This document shows positions 53,934 through 63,757 of a stretch of DNA of 64,000 nucleotides, piece by piece. The stretch spans positions 150,938 through 214,937 of the forward strand of contig CAMLMH010000006.1 of the NCBI GenBank assembly GCA_946481315.1, read 5' to 3'. The DNA is from an uncultured Bacteriovorax sp. GTDB taxonomy: Bacteria > Bdellovibrionota > Bacteriovoracia > Bacteriovoracales > Bacteriovoracaceae. The position numbers were made by a program, and so were the translations under genes. Under the pieces are notes generated by a model, which searched no databases, had not been told where the DNA came from, and saw only the letters and a program-made list of their open reading frames with translations. The first letter of the stretch is position 1. Every line of letters starts with the position of its first letter.

Positions 53934-54662
53934 ATGAGTGCCATCAAACTGGAAGCATTCGACTTGAAAAAAACTTACGGCGGAAGAACCGTTGTAAAAG
54001 GTGTTTCATTGGAAGTCGGACAGGGAGAAATTGTAGGCTTACTGGGACCAAACGGAGCTGGTAAGACGACAACTTTTTATATGATGGTTGGATTAGTTAA
54101 GGCCGATGAAGGTGAAATTCATTTGCATCACAAAGAAGTGACAGCTCAGCCGATTCACCAGCGTGCTCTTAACGGAATTGGTTATTTACCTCAGGAAGCA
54201 TCGGTTTTTCGTGATCTCTCAATCGAAGAAAATATTATGGCCGTTCTTGAAAACAGATCGATGCCTAAAAGAGAGCGAATTGAAATCATGGAATCACTGA
54301 TTAAAGATTTTAAGCTTAATCATGTGAGAAAAAGTAAAGGTTCTGCCCTTTCAGGTGGAGAGAGAAGACGAGTGGAAATTGCGCGAGCGCTGGCCCTCGA
54401 ACCAAAGTTTGTTTTATTGGATGAGCCTTTTGCCGGAGTTGATCCGCTTGCAGTGGCAGATATCCAGTCTTTGATCCAGGGATTAAAGACACGTAATATT
54501 GGTGTACTGATTACTGATCATAACGTGCGGGAGACACTTGGAATTGTCGATCGTGCTTACATCATGAATAGTGGTGAGTTATTAGTCAGTGGTCGTCCGG
54601 AAGAATTAATTAACGACGAGAGAGCAAGGAAGTTCTACTTAGGAGAAGAATTCAGGATGTAA
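53934..54662 (+). CDS. lptB: LPS export ABC transporter ATP-binding protein LptB
   Basis: 242 residues. Walker A '[15 protein letters not shown]', signature '[15 protein letters not shown]', Walker B '[16 protein letters not shown]', and switch His in '[11 protein letters not shown]'. It powers extraction of LPS from the inner membrane with LptF, LptG and LptC. It follows the LptC-LptA gene by 31 bp and precedes rpoN, the classical order. Confidence 0.97.
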   Translation: MSAIKLEAFDLKKTYGGRTVVKGVSLEVGQGEIVGLLGPNGAGKTTTFYMMVGLVKADEGEIHLHHKEVTAQPIHQRALNGIGYLPQEASVFRDLSIEENIMAVLENRSMPKRERIEIMESLIKDFKLNHVRKSKGSALSGGERRRVEIARALALEPKFVLLDEPFAGVDPLAVADIQSLIQGLKTRNIGVLITDHNVRETLGIVDRAYIMNSGELLVSGRPEELINDERARKFYLGEEFRM

Positions 54663-54676
54663 TTCGAAATTATGTT

Positions 54677-56119
54677 ATGGCCATCAAAATGTCTCAGGGC
54701 TTAAAGCAGTCCCAGAACTTAGCGATGACACCGCAGCTGCAACAAGCAATCAAGCTGCTCACCCTCACCCACCTGGAAATGACTAACGTCATTGCTGAGG
54801 AAATGGTAGAGAATCCGATGCTCGAAGAAGCCGGTGGTGAAACTGAAGTGGAAGCCGTAGCTGAAGATCGCGAAGCAACGACTGAAGATTTTTCTGAAGC
54901 CCCACTCATGAAAGAAAAAGATGATTTTGACTGGGATTCCTACGCGGACTCATTCAATTCAAACTCATCTTCTCAACCAAACATGGCTTCCGGAGGAGAT
55001 CCGGATGAAATGCCTGGTTACGAAAACATAGTCTCAAAATCAATGACATTAGCTGAACACCTGGAGTGGCAGCTTAAAATGGAAACTCTATCAGAAGAAG
55101 AGTGGAAAATTGCCCATCTGATTATCGGAAACATTAACGACGATGGTTATCTGGATGTAGGCCTTGATGATATTATTGCTGAGGCAGGAGTGTCACGCGA
55201 AATGGCCCTCGAAGTTCTTGAAGTAGTTCAGCGTCTGGATCCGGTAGGATGTGGAGCAACTAATCTACAGGAATGTCTGCTCGCTCAGGCCCGCATCGCC
55301 GAAGAACGTTCACCGCTACTGGAAAAAATCATTCGTGATCACCTGGAGGATCTGCAGGGTAAGAACTTTGAAAAAATCGCCAAAACCCTGGCCGTTACAG
55401 TTGATCAGGTTAAGAAAACTTCATTGCTATTACAAAATTTTCACCCCAAACCAGGTCGCCTGGTTGCGCCACAGGATACACATTATATTCTTCCTGACAT
55501 CTTTGTAGTGGATGCTGGAGGAGAATTTGTAGTGCAGGTTAACGATGAAGGAATTCCAAGATTAAAAATATCTAAGCTTTATCAGGAAATGATTAAGCGA
55601 GGAGCCGGCCATAAAACCGATGAGGCTTCTGAGTTTGTGAAAGACAAATTAAGAGCAGCTGAGTGGCTTATAAAGTCGATTCAAAACCGGCAAAAAACCA
55701 TTGAAAAAGTTTCTAAGGCCATTGTGGCCAAACAACAGGATTTTTTCAAAAAAGGACCTAAATTTTTAAAACCAATGGTTTTAAAAGATGTTGCCAATGA
55801 TATCGGAATGCACGAGTCAACTGTTTCCCGTGTGACAACCAATAAATATATGCACACGCCGATCGGAACATTTGAGTTGAAATATTTCTTCAATACCGGG
55901 ATTGGAGGAAAAGACGGCGGACAGGATATTGCTTCAGAGGTTTTAAAGTTAAAAATTAAAGCCATCTTTGAGAGTGAAAACCCTGCGAAACCATTATCCG
56001 ATCAAAAAGTTGTAGAAATTTTAGCTCGAGAAAACCTGACTGTTGCCCGAAGAACAGTCACGAAATATCGGGAGATGCTGGGAGTACTTCCATCATCAAA
56101 ACGAAAAGAAAAGAACTAA
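54677..56119 (+). CDS. rpoN: RNA polymerase sigma-54 factor
   Basis: 480 residues. Region I starts 'MSQGLKQSQNLAMTPQLQQAIKLL' (in part). An acidic region II follows (about 50-115). The core-binding region and HTH follow ('DIGMHESTVSRVTTNKYMHTPIG'; in part), and the RpoN box is 'VARRTVTKYREMLGV', which normally reads ARRTVAKYRE. It recognises -24/-12 promoters and needs AAA+ activators. Candidate targets are present in this window at 2617, 1778 and 47964. Confidence 0.97.
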   Translation: MAIKMSQGLKQSQNLAMTPQLQQAIKLLTLTHLEMTNVIAEEMVENPMLEEAGGETEVEAVAEDREATTEDFSEAPLMKEKDDFDWDSYADSFNSNSSSQPNMASGGDPDEMPGYENIVSKSMTLAEHLEWQLKMETLSEEEWKIAHLIIGNINDDGYLDVGLDDIIAEAGVSREMALEVLEVVQRLDPVGCGATNLQECLLAQARIAEERSPLLEKIIRDHLEDLQGKNFEKIAKTLAVTVDQVKKTSLLLQNFHPKPGRLVAPQDTHYILPDIFVVDAGGEFVVQVNDEGIPRLKISKLYQEMIKRGAGHKTDEASEFVKDKLRAAEWLIKSIQNRQKTIEKVSKAIVAKQQDFFKKGPKFLKPMVLKDVANDIGMHESTVSRVTTNKYMHTPIGTFELKYFFNTGIGGKDGGQDIASEVLKLKIKAIFESENPAKPLSDQKVVEILARENLTVARRTVTKYREMLGVLPSSKRKEKN

Positions 56120-56180
56120 TAGTTAAAGTGAGAGAAATCTCTATAAACGTTCCGCAAGGACCAATTTTGTAAGGGCGACT

Positions 56181-56543
56181 ATGAAAATTACGACTTCGTT
56201 TCTGCATCTAGAACACACGCCGGCACTTGATGAAAAAATTAAAAAAGAGTCTGAACGATTGTCTAAATATTTTCAGGATAAAGGAACGATGAAGTGGTCG
56301 TGTTACGTGAAAAACGGAGTGCATACGGCGGAAATTTACTATCATGCCCCTCACTGTGAATATCATGCCAAAGCCAATTGTGAAAATCTTTATCACAGCA
56401 TTGACATGGCCGTAGAAAAAATCGAAAGACAAATAATGAAGAAAAAAGACAAATACAATAAAGTTCATCGTGACAGAACTGAAATGATCATCCTTGATCC
56501 GCTGGCAGCCTGGACGGATTACGATGATGAAGATGTAGCATAA
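56181..56543 (+). CDS. hpf: Ribosome hibernation-promoting factor, short form
   Basis: 120 residues. The beta-alpha-beta-beta-beta-alpha fold starts 'MKITTSFLHLEHTPALDEKI', with 'YSIDMAVEKIERQIMKKKDKY'-type helix near residue 75-95. The long-form C-terminal dimerisation domain is absent. It binds the 30S subunit and inactivates ribosomes in stationary phase. The position after rpoN is conserved in proteobacteria. Confidence 0.92.
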   Translation: MKITTSFLHLEHTPALDEKIKKESERLSKYFQDKGTMKWSCYVKNGVHTAEIYYHAPHCEYHAKANCENLYHSIDMAVEKIERQIMKKKDKYNKVHRDRTEMIILDPLAAWTDYDDEDVA

Positions 56544-56582
56544 TTTTTCCCTCCTTGTTCTGACATTCTCTTCAGGCGATGA

Positions 56583-57851
56583 TTGCTACCAATGAAAAAG
56601 TATTCAGTCATCGACCTGGAAACCACCGGTTCCAACAAGCTGGGACAGAAAATTATTGAGATCGCCATCATTAATTATGATGGCGATCAAATTGAAGAAA
56701 TTTTCACCACGCTTCTAAATCCTGAAAAATTTTTAAGTCAACAAATCACTCTTTTAACCGGAATTACCAATGATATGATTGCCGGTGCTCCAAAATTTTA
56801 TGAAATCGCCCGAAAAATTGTCGAAATGACTGAGGGGCGCATACTCGTTGCTCATAATGTTTTTTTCGATTACCGCTTTCTGCAGAGAGAATTCCGCGAT
56901 CTGGGTTATGTTTTCCACCGCCAGGTTTTTTGTACGTGTACGGCCTTCAGGCGTAAATTTCCGGGACATATCAGTTACTCCCTTCGTTCCCTGTGCGCCG
57001 ATTTAGGTATCAGACAAAAAGCCGCTCACCGTGCCTTATCCGATGCTGAAAACTGTCTCGAATTACTAAAACTCATCAAATCTGCCAATGGACATGCCCC
57101 TGCGCCGGAAAAAGAAGATCATTTAATTCCTTCCCAGCTTAATGATTTTTCTTTTGAAAATTTTCCTGAAACTCCCGGCCTCTATTTCATGTACGATAAA
57201 GATGGTGCTCTTCTTTATATCGGAAAAAGCATTAACATCCGCGCTCGTTTGAAGCAGCATTTTAAGCAATTCTCGGGAATGGCCCGCGAACATGAAATGA
57301 AAAGCAGAGTTGTGCGGGTTGACTATATGGAATGTTTCCACGACCTCCCGACCAGTCTTCTGGAGCTGCATTATATAAAAACCCTCAAACCTCATTATAA
57401 TATTTCCGGCCGTCGCAAATATTTTAAATACGGCTTAAAACTCTGTCCCAATTCAGAATCTCTCATTGCCGGGGAAGAACTGAAAATAACAACTCAGGTT
57501 GAAACGCTTCCGTTAATTTTCTGTTATGGATCCAAGCGTTCTGCACAGGCGGCTAAAGAAAAAATTTACCTTAGTTTATTTGGTGTCGGTACCGAGGACA
57601 TGAATCTTCCGGATGGTATTTTTGCCCTCAAGCGCTCAATGGGCCCAGATAAATTTTATGAAATTATTGCCCGCTACTATCACGACCGCTTAAGGCCTCT
57701 GGAATTTCCTGCTGATCCTCAATGGTCACTGCAGTTGGAAAACGGCTCACTTAAGGCAGTTGTTTTAAACGGTGTAGGAGAAATCCCGGTCGAAGAGACA
57801 CCTGACATGCGCTGGATCCTCATCAACCAGTCAAAAAAAATATCCGCTTAA
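56583..57851 (+). CDS. DEDDh exonuclease fused to GIY-YIG nuclease domain
   Basis: About 420 residues. Residues about 5-165 are a DnaQ-like 3'-5' exonuclease: 'SVIDLETTG' (Exo I), 'LVAHNVFFDYRFL' (Exo II), 'HRALSDAENCLELL' (Exo III, HxxxxD). Residues about 185-270 are a GIY-YIG/UvrC-N domain: 'PGLYFMYDKDGALLYIGKSINIRARL' (in part), then 'LELHYIKTLKPHYNI' with the catalytic Glu. The C-terminal 140 residues are unclear. Similar fusions (Cho-like or mycobacterial UvrC-like) act in nucleotide excision repair. TTG 56583 has AGG 6 bases upstream; ATG 56592 is an alternative start. Confidence 0.9.
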   Translation: MLPMKKYSVIDLETTGSNKLGQKIIEIAIINYDGDQIEEIFTTLLNPEKFLSQQITLLTGITNDMIAGAPKFYEIARKIVEMTEGRILVAHNVFFDYRFLQREFRDLGYVFHRQVFCTCTAFRRKFPGHISYSLRSLCADLGIRQKAAHRALSDAENCLELLKLIKSANGHAPAPEKEDHLIPSQLNDFSFENFPETPGLYFMYDKDGALLYIGKSINIRARLKQHFKQFSGMAREHEMKSRVVRVDYMECFHDLPTSLLELHYIKTLKPHYNISGRRKYFKYGLKLCPNSESLIAGEELKITTQVETLPLIFCYGSKRSAQAAKEKIYLSLFGVGTEDMNLPDGIFALKRSMGPDKFYEIIARYYHDRLRPLEFPADPQWSLQLENGSLKAVVLNGVGEIPVEETPDMRWILINQSKKISA

Positions 57852-57865
57852 TAACTCTGCGGTTA

Positions 57866-57892
57866 TCCGGCCGGATCAGTCCCTGATTTTTT
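57866..57892 (+). terminator. Probable intrinsic terminator
   Basis: ATCAG-TCC-CTGAT is followed by a T run, overlapping a palindrome ATCCGGCCGGAT just before it. It lies in the 64-bp gap between two convergent genes. Confidence 0.5.
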
Positions 57893-57915
57893 ATAAAGAT
57901 CTGGAATTTGTGTAA

Positions 57916-59610
57916 TTAGTATTTTCCGCCATTCTTTTTTAAATGCTCAGTGAGATGCTGATACTCTTTGCCGTGAACTGGATAACTTTTTAATGGTTCA
58001 CCTTTATCGTTTTTAGGGACAATTTTAATCCAGCCCCGGGTGATTTTGGTGACCGTTTCGATGTTATTGATGACGAAGCGGTTCGTCGCTACTTTGATAA
58101 GGCGATCGACTTTGTTCAGCGGAACACCATTAAGCTTAACATCATGAATCCGATTGATAAATGGAATGCCCCATTTGCGGATTTTAAAATCCAGCGAAGA
58201 GGAGATGGCCGGCGAAAAAGAGGTGGAGATGTGGGAGTAGAGTTCCATGAAGTTAATAATCCGGTCCAGATCTTTGGCGGTCAGATAAAATGAAACGATA
58301 TCCACTCCCGGCCTTAACAGTTCATCGAATCCAATCGAGACAACCTCAAAAATTTCTGCCCGGGTGTAGGGAACATTTTTATAAAATGAAGTCCGGACCA
58401 ATCCCATGGACGTCATATAAACTTCAATAGGGTCAAAAGGGACATCTTCGCGAAGTTCTTTCAGAATACTGTTCGTGACCATTTTTCCCATGGGATTCGG
58501 GATTGCGTGAGAGCGGATATAGTCAGACTTGGGAGTAAAAATGTATTCGTCTGCTTTTTCTTTTTTATGTCCCATGAGTTTAAAAGCTTCTTTGCGCCAC
58601 AACTCAACTCGTTTAGCCCATTCTTTGTGAGGCTTGATCGATTCGACGACGGTAGTGACGGTGGTTTTATCCGGATAGAGTAAGCGTATTTTTTTTGTCT
58701 GCGTATCAAAGGCAAGTTCCAGCAGACCCAGATTCTCCCCGTAAGATCCAGTCTGATTAATAATGACATCATTTATTTGAGCGAATTCCACTTTGTGAGT
58801 GTGTCCGGCAATCAGCACATCCAGACCCTGCAATGACTTGGCCAGCTTAATGGCTTCTTTTCCTCCGCCGTGCATAGAAAGAACGACAAGATCGACTTTT
58901 TCTATTGACCTCAACTCTTTTATTTGTGCGCCTAGTTCCTGGGCAAGAGCATTCATTTCTTCATCTGAGTCTGAATCGTCAAAGCCGGTGAAACTTACGT
59001 CGCCGCGAGTGGAACGGCTCACTAGACAGCCGTCAGGTCCCAATATTCCCAAAAATCCAATTTTTAGTTTGCCGTTTTTTCCGCTGAATTCTTTAATTAA
59101 TCTCGGCTTGATAAGCTTATCTGCACCGATAAAACGGGAAAGGGGAGAGTCCGGTTTGACTTTTAGGTTAGAAGAAACCAGGTTAAGGCCCGGGTAATAT
59201 TTCTGAGCTTTGGAAAACATGATTTCCAGGCCGCGGTTATGCGCATCGAATTCATGGTTTCCCAAAGTCACAATGTCGAACTTGTTGTCTTTAAAAAATT
59301 GCAGTTCAGGAAAATGCGGATTTTTTGCCAGCACAATTCCAGCATAGATGGTGCCGGCAAAAAAGTCTCCGGCATCCACACCAATAACTATTTCACCTTT
59401 TTTTTCTTTTTCGGCACGCACCGACTGAATCACCGTGGAAAGACGGGCAAATCCGCCTCTGCGCTCGAATCCATTTGCTGTCGGATAGGCCACTCCGTCT
59501 AAATGAGAATGCAGATCATTTGTGTGATAAATCGTGAACGGAATTTCTGTAGCAAATAGGGAATAATCGAGACTCAGAGTCAGCAGGATAATTTTTAAAA
59601 TTTTCATCAT
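57916..59610 (-). CDS. Exported 5'-nucleotidase / metallophosphatase (UshA-like)
   Basis: About 564 residues. Signal peptide ('KIILLTLSLDYSLFA'). Metallophosphatase domain: 'YHTNDLHSHLDG' (DxH), 'VIGVDAGDFFAGT' (GDxxxG-like), 'LGNHEFDAH' (GNHE), 'SMHGGGKEAI' and 'IAGHTHKVEF' (GHxH). A C-terminal nucleotidase domain follows from about 330 ('NPMGKMVTNSIL'). It hydrolyses nucleotides in the periplasm, which would suit scavenging. ATG 59610 has GAGG 9 bases upstream. It is divergent from the metzincin-like gene. Confidence 0.92.
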   Translation of the reverse strand: MMKILKIILLTLSLDYSLFATEIPFTIYHTNDLHSHLDGVAYPTANGFERRGGFARLSTVIQSVRAEKEKKGEIVIGVDAGDFFAGTIYAGIVLAKNPHFPELQFFKDNKFDIVTLGNHEFDAHNRGLEIMFSKAQKYYPGLNLVSSNLKVKPDSPLSRFIGADKLIKPRLIKEFSGKNGKLKIGFLGILGPDGCLVSRSTRGDVSFTGFDDSDSDEEMNALAQELGAQIKELRSIEKVDLVVLSMHGGGKEAIKLAKSLQGLDVLIAGHTHKVEFAQINDVIINQTGSYGENLGLLELAFDTQTKKIRLLYPDKTTVTTVVESIKPHKEWAKRVELWRKEAFKLMGHKKEKADEYIFTPKSDYIRSHAIPNPMGKMVTNSILKELREDVPFDPIEVYMTSMGLVRTSFYKNVPYTRAEIFEVVSIGFDELLRPGVDIVSFYLTAKDLDRIINFMELYSHISTSFSPAISSSLDFKIRKWGIPFINRIHDVKLNGVPLNKVDRLIKVATNRFVINNIETVTKITRGWIKIVPKNDKGEPLKSYPVHGKEYQHLTEHLKKNGGKY

Positions 59611-59660
59611 CCTAAGATACCTCAACTTGATAATTATGGCATTCATCTTGAACCATCTTT

Positions 59661-59672
59661 GGCATTAATGCC
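59661..59672. promoter_or_regulatory. Perfect 12-bp palindrome, possible operator
   Basis: GGCATTAATGCC lies between the divergent 5'-nucleotidase and metzincin-like genes, 51 and 19 bp from their starts. Its position fits control of either or both. Confidence 0.35.
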
Positions 59673-59690
59673 TTAAATAGGGAAAATAGC

Positions 59691-60962
59691 TTGCTCAATG
59701 AACATCTTCTGCTAAAGGTTTTTTACGGCTGTCTAAATAATAGACAGTTCAATACTGCTCGCCGAGTGGGCAGTCTGATTGTGTTGCTTTTTTTTGTTGT
59801 TTCCTGTGGGGCAAAATCACCCAACAACAAACTGTCCGGTGATTTTTTCCTCAGACAGGCAGATCTCCTGCTTGTAGAAAAACAATGTCAAAGTCCTTCC
59901 AAAACCAGCCCTGTTACCCAGGAAATAAATGAGCTTTATGCTTCCCTGACAAAACACAAGCCGCTGGCTTTTCTTTTTGTGCCGGCAAAACTTTATGATT
60001 ATCAGAACCCGTTGCGACTATCACCTCAGATCGTGAATCAGGGTCTTGTCGAAGTCAAAAAATTGCTTTTAGATTCACCGGAGGATGAAAGACAATGGGC
60101 AGAAAAGCTGTTTCATCTCTATCAAAACGCCAATCGGTTTGAGTCCTTAAAATGTTCATTGCAGTCACTGGCCCAGAAACGACAGAACGATTACCGGCCA
60201 TATCTGGAGCTGAAAAATATTTGCCAGGGTGATTGTCAGGATCAACTCCTGGCATCATTAAAGGAGCAGCAGCAGAAGAATGTTGAAATCCGAACTCTAC
60301 AGTTATGCCGCTCATTTTCAAAAGATGTTCAATGTCAGGCTGAAATGGCCCTAAAAAAACGCAATTTGCAGTTCTCCGAAATGGTCAAGACGTATCAGGA
60401 GCGATTCCGTTCAGAGCGCTATGATCGACTGTTTAATTTGCGCTCCGGTCACTTACGATTTAAATGCGAAACAGAAGTAAGTGAGGACCCTCAAGGCACC
60501 ATTGAACAGACCAAAATGCGTCTTAAGATTTACCGTGGGAACTGGGATGTCACTATCCTTAAGAAGATGCTGGATTATGTTTCCCTACAATGGAGCCAGC
60601 GTGATTTTAAACTTGAGTTTGAAATTACAGAGCATGCAGTCGAGAGTCAGGATCATGTTATTCAGATAATACCTGCAAACGGTTTCACTTCATATGTTCC
60701 GGATCAGAATAACCGTTTTATCTATCTAAGTGAAAAACTCGATTTTCTCACGAAGCAAAAAGTTCTGGCGCATGAATTTGGCCACGTCCTAGGTTTTCCG
60801 GATTGTTATGTTGAATTTTTCGACGAGAAGGAAAAGGAAGTCATCTACTACGAACAATCAACTACCGATACCAATATTATGTGTTCAGTTAAAAACGGCG
60901 TTAAAGCATCTACTGACTACCTGAGGCAGTTGCGAGAGAAATCTTGCCTCTTTCAACAATAA
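59691..60962 (+). CDS. Putative lipoprotein metalloprotease (metzincin-like)
   Basis: About 423 residues. A basic N-terminus with 'RRVGSLIVLLFFVVSCGAK' gives a lipobox and lipid anchor. Near residue 360 'VLAHEFGHVLGFPD' is HExxHxxGxxD, the metzincin zinc signature with Asp as third ligand. 'TNIMC' about 35 residues later is a plausible Met-turn. The middle has eight or so Cys and no known domain. The catalytic domain is small and at the very C-terminus. Start TTG 59691 has AGGGA upstream and a 26-residue pre-signal, so a later start is possible. The stop overlaps the clpS start (TAATG). Confidence 0.75.
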   Translation: MLNEHLLLKVFYGCLNNRQFNTARRVGSLIVLLFFVVSCGAKSPNNKLSGDFFLRQADLLLVEKQCQSPSKTSPVTQEINELYASLTKHKPLAFLFVPAKLYDYQNPLRLSPQIVNQGLVEVKKLLLDSPEDERQWAEKLFHLYQNANRFESLKCSLQSLAQKRQNDYRPYLELKNICQGDCQDQLLASLKEQQQKNVEIRTLQLCRSFSKDVQCQAEMALKKRNLQFSEMVKTYQERFRSERYDRLFNLRSGHLRFKCETEVSEDPQGTIEQTKMRLKIYRGNWDVTILKKMLDYVSLQWSQRDFKLEFEITEHAVESQDHVIQIIPANGFTSYVPDQNNRFIYLSEKLDFLTKQKVLAHEFGHVLGFPDCYVEFFDEKEKEVIYYEQSTTDTNIMCSVKNGVKASTDYLRQLREKSCLFQQ

Positions 60963-61300
60963 TGGGCGATAATCATTCTATGACTGACCACAACCATAAT
61001 CAAGAAGAGGAAGGTGGCACGGCCACCCTCATTCGCAATAAAGTTCAATTACCTAAAAAGTATAAAGTACTTCTGCATAATGATGACTACACCACAATGG
61101 AGTTCGTCATTTTTATTCTACAATCTGTTTTTCACAAACCTTTGCCAGAGGCAGAAAGAATCATGCTCGAAGTCCATCAAAAAGGCGTCGGTGTGTGCGG
61201 CATTTATACGTATGAAATAGCAGAAAGTAAGGCCCGAAAAGTCGAACGACTCGCTCGGGAACATTCGCACCCATTATTATGTTCTTTTGAACCGGAATAA
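60962..61300 (+). CDS. clpS: ATP-dependent Clp protease adaptor ClpS
   Basis: About 112 residues. 'KYKVLLHNDDYTTMEFVIFIL' and 'GVCGIYTYEIAESKA' are ClpS signatures; the Asn-Asp pair and Met bind N-degron residues. It hands N-end-rule substrates to ClpA. The start could be ATG 60962 (overlapping the previous stop) or ATG 60980. clpA starts 5 bp after its stop. Confidence 0.95.
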   Translation: MGDNHSMTDHNHNQEEEGGTATLIRNKVQLPKKYKVLLHNDDYTTMEFVIFILQSVFHKPLPEAERIMLEVHQKGVGVCGIYTYEIAESKARKVERLAREHSHPLLCSFEPE

Positions 61301-61305
61301 AACTA

Positions 61306-63660
61306 ATGTCCAGTATAGCTCGTAACCTCAGACTAGAAATCATTATCAATGCAGCCGTGATCAAGGCTAATTTACTTAAACATGAGTATCTCTCCCTGGA
61401 AATTATTTTTCAAAGTATGTTAGGCGATCTGGAAGTCCGGGATGTTTTGGAATCTTGTGGAGCTAACTTAAAGGAAATGGAAACGGAACTGGATGCCTTC
61501 ATCAATAATCCGGAAAATTTCAGCATTCTTTCACCCGATGATATTGAAGAATTATCTAAACGCCAGTTTGGCGATGAAGAGCTGCGCGAACTGGCGCGGG
61601 CTAACGGCATAAGTTACCAACCGGAAATTTCGATGGCCCTTCAGCGTGTTATCCAAAGAGCAGCGATCCATGTCCAGTCTTCCGGAAAAAAAGACATCAT
61701 GGGGATTAATCTTCTGGTCGCTATTTTTAATGAGCCTGAAAGTTTTGTCTGCTATCTGCTGGAAACATACGGTATTCAAAAATTTGACGTAGTTAAAATC
61801 ATTGCCCATGGTATTGACCGTTCTGTAAATCTGGAAAGCAGTTCGGCAAATGATTCAATCAGAGAGGAATTTGGCGAAGGCTCCAAGGCTTCAGCGCTTG
61901 AAGAATTCTGCACCAATCTCAACCGACAGGTTGAACTGGGAAAAATTGATCCGATGGTCGGTCGTGATGATGAAATCGAGCGTGTCGCTCAGATTTTAAG
62001 CAGAAGAAGAAAAAATAATCCACTTCTGGTCGGAGAAGCGGGTGTCGGAAAAACAGCAATTGCGGAAGGTCTGGCTTACCGGATTGTGCGTGGTGAAGTT
62101 CCGGATCTTTTAAAAGGTGCTGTGGTTTACAGTCTCGATCTTGCGAGTTTGCTGGCCGGAACAAAATATCGGGGCGACTTTGAACAACGTCTGAAAAATG
62201 TTCTGAAAGAACTTAAGAATTTTAATGAAAAAGAATCCGGTCAGGCCGTCCTCTTTATAGATGAAATTCATACCCTCATGGGCGCAGGGGCAACCAGTGG
62301 CGGTTCGATGGATGCATCTAATTTATTGAAGCCTGCTCTTAGTTCAGGAGAATTACGTTTAATTGGAAGCACGACTTATGAAGAATATCGTAAATATATT
62401 GAAAAAGATTCGGCCTTCAACCGCCGGATGCAGAAAGTGGATGTCAGTGAACCTTCACGCGACGATACGCTGAAGATACTGCATGGACTGAGATCCCGTT
62501 TCGAAGAACATCATGGTGTTAAATATTCCGATGAAATTCTGGCCATGGTCGTTGACCTGGCGTCCAAGCATATCACTGACCGGAAAAATCCCGATAAATC
62601 TCTTGATGTGATAGATGAAGTCGGTGCAATGATCCGGATATTGCCGGCTGATCGACGGCACAAAGATGTAACTCAAAAAGACGTCGAAGCCGTCATTTCT
62701 ATGATGGCAAAAATCCCTAAAATGTCTGTTGCATCTGACGAGAAGGAAAAATTAAAGAATTTAAGAAATAATTTAAGACTACTCATCTTTGGCCAGGACG
62801 ATGCCGTTGATAAAGTAGCGGATGCCATTTTACTTTCAAGGTCCGGGCTGGGACATGAACATAAACCGATGGGTTCTTTCCTTTTTACCGGCCCGACCGG
62901 AGTAGGAAAGACTGAACTTGCCCGTCAGCTTGCCTATGAACTAGGCATTCATCTGGAACGCTTCGATATGTCGGAGTTTATGGAAAAACACTCCGTCGCA
63001 AAATTGATTGGTGCTCCTCCGGGGTATGTCGGCCATGAAGAAGGCGGACACCTGACCGATGTCATTAAAAAACATCCGCACACTGTCTTACTTTTAGACG
63101 AAATTGAGAAGGCCCATCCCGATGTCTTTAATGTTCTTTTGCAAATTATGGACCACGGAACGCTGACAGACTCTCATGGTCGCTCCACAGACTTCAGAAA
63201 TGTTGTCATAATTATGACATCAAATGCAGGCGCTAAAGAAATGGATTCCGGCTCAATCGGACTTAATGCCGGAGGCACATCTCCAAGTTTCAAAAGAGAT
63301 CAGAGTATCCGGAACTTTTTTACACCCGAATTCAGAAACCGCCTCGATGCCATCGTCCATTTTAATAAACTGGGCAGCGAGCAGGTGCTTAAGATCGTCG
63401 ATAAGTTTCTGGTGATGCTGGAGGCCCAGCTGGCTTCTAAAAACGTTGAACTCAAAGTGGATGAAGCGGCTAAGAACTACCTTGCAAAGATTGGATTTGA
63501 CCCTAAAATGGGGGCCAGACCACTATCCAGAACCATTGATCATGAAATAAAGAAGCCACTTTCGCATGAAATTCTTTTTGGAAAGCTCGAAAAAGGCGGC
63601 ACAGTTCTTGTTTCATTCGATGAAGAGACCCAAAAAATCACCTTCAAGTTCCCTCATTAG
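61306..63660 (+). CDS. clpA: ATP-dependent Clp protease ATP-binding subunit ClpA
   Basis: 784 residues. Two Clp N-repeats (1-150), then AAA+ 1 with 'LVGEAGVGKTAIAEGLA' and 'VLFIDEIHTLMGAG', and AAA+ 2 with 'FTGPTGVGKTELARQLA' and 'LLLDEIEKAHPDVFN'. A ClpP-docking 'IGL' loop occurs in 'DSGSIGLNAGG'. No ClpB-type middle domain, so this is ClpA. It unfolds substrates for ClpP; clpP is not in the window. It forms an operon with clpS. Confidence 0.97.
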   Translation: MSSIARNLRLEIIINAAVIKANLLKHEYLSLEIIFQSMLGDLEVRDVLESCGANLKEMETELDAFINNPENFSILSPDDIEELSKRQFGDEELRELARANGISYQPEISMALQRVIQRAAIHVQSSGKKDIMGINLLVAIFNEPESFVCYLLETYGIQKFDVVKIIAHGIDRSVNLESSSANDSIREEFGEGSKASALEEFCTNLNRQVELGKIDPMVGRDDEIERVAQILSRRRKNNPLLVGEAGVGKTAIAEGLAYRIVRGEVPDLLKGAVVYSLDLASLLAGTKYRGDFEQRLKNVLKELKNFNEKESGQAVLFIDEIHTLMGAGATSGGSMDASNLLKPALSSGELRLIGSTTYEEYRKYIEKDSAFNRRMQKVDVSEPSRDDTLKILHGLRSRFEEHHGVKYSDEILAMVVDLASKHITDRKNPDKSLDVIDEVGAMIRILPADRRHKDVTQKDVEAVISMMAKIPKMSVASDEKEKLKNLRNNLRLLIFGQDDAVDKVADAILLSRSGLGHEHKPMGSFLFTGPTGVGKTELARQLAYELGIHLERFDMSEFMEKHSVAKLIGAPPGYVGHEEGGHLTDVIKKHPHTVLLLDEIEKAHPDVFNVLLQIMDHGTLTDSHGRSTDFRNVVIIMTSNAGAKEMDSGSIGLNAGGTSPSFKRDQSIRNFFTPEFRNRLDAIVHFNKLGSEQVLKIVDKFLVMLEAQLASKNVELKVDEAAKNYLAKIGFDPKMGARPLSRTIDHEIKKPLSHEILFGKLEKGGTVLVSFDEETQKITFKFPH

Positions 63661-63721
63661 GCAAAAATTTGCCCAAAAAAGTACCAAGACCGATCCCATA
63701 TCAGAAATTTTTTCACATACC

Positions 63722-63757
63722 GCTGGGCCCACCAAGGCCCAGCTGAAATTTTTTTTT
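63722..63757 (+). terminator. Intrinsic terminator of clpS-clpA
   Basis: A perfect 8-bp stem GCTGGGCC / GGCCCAGC with loop CACCAA, followed by TGAAA and a nine-T run, 62 bp past the stop codon. Confidence 0.88.

Noticed and set aside
59628..59650. Fur-box-like sequence GATAATTATGGCATTCATC
   Set aside because: Too many mismatches to the 19-bp Fur consensus; AT-rich chance match.
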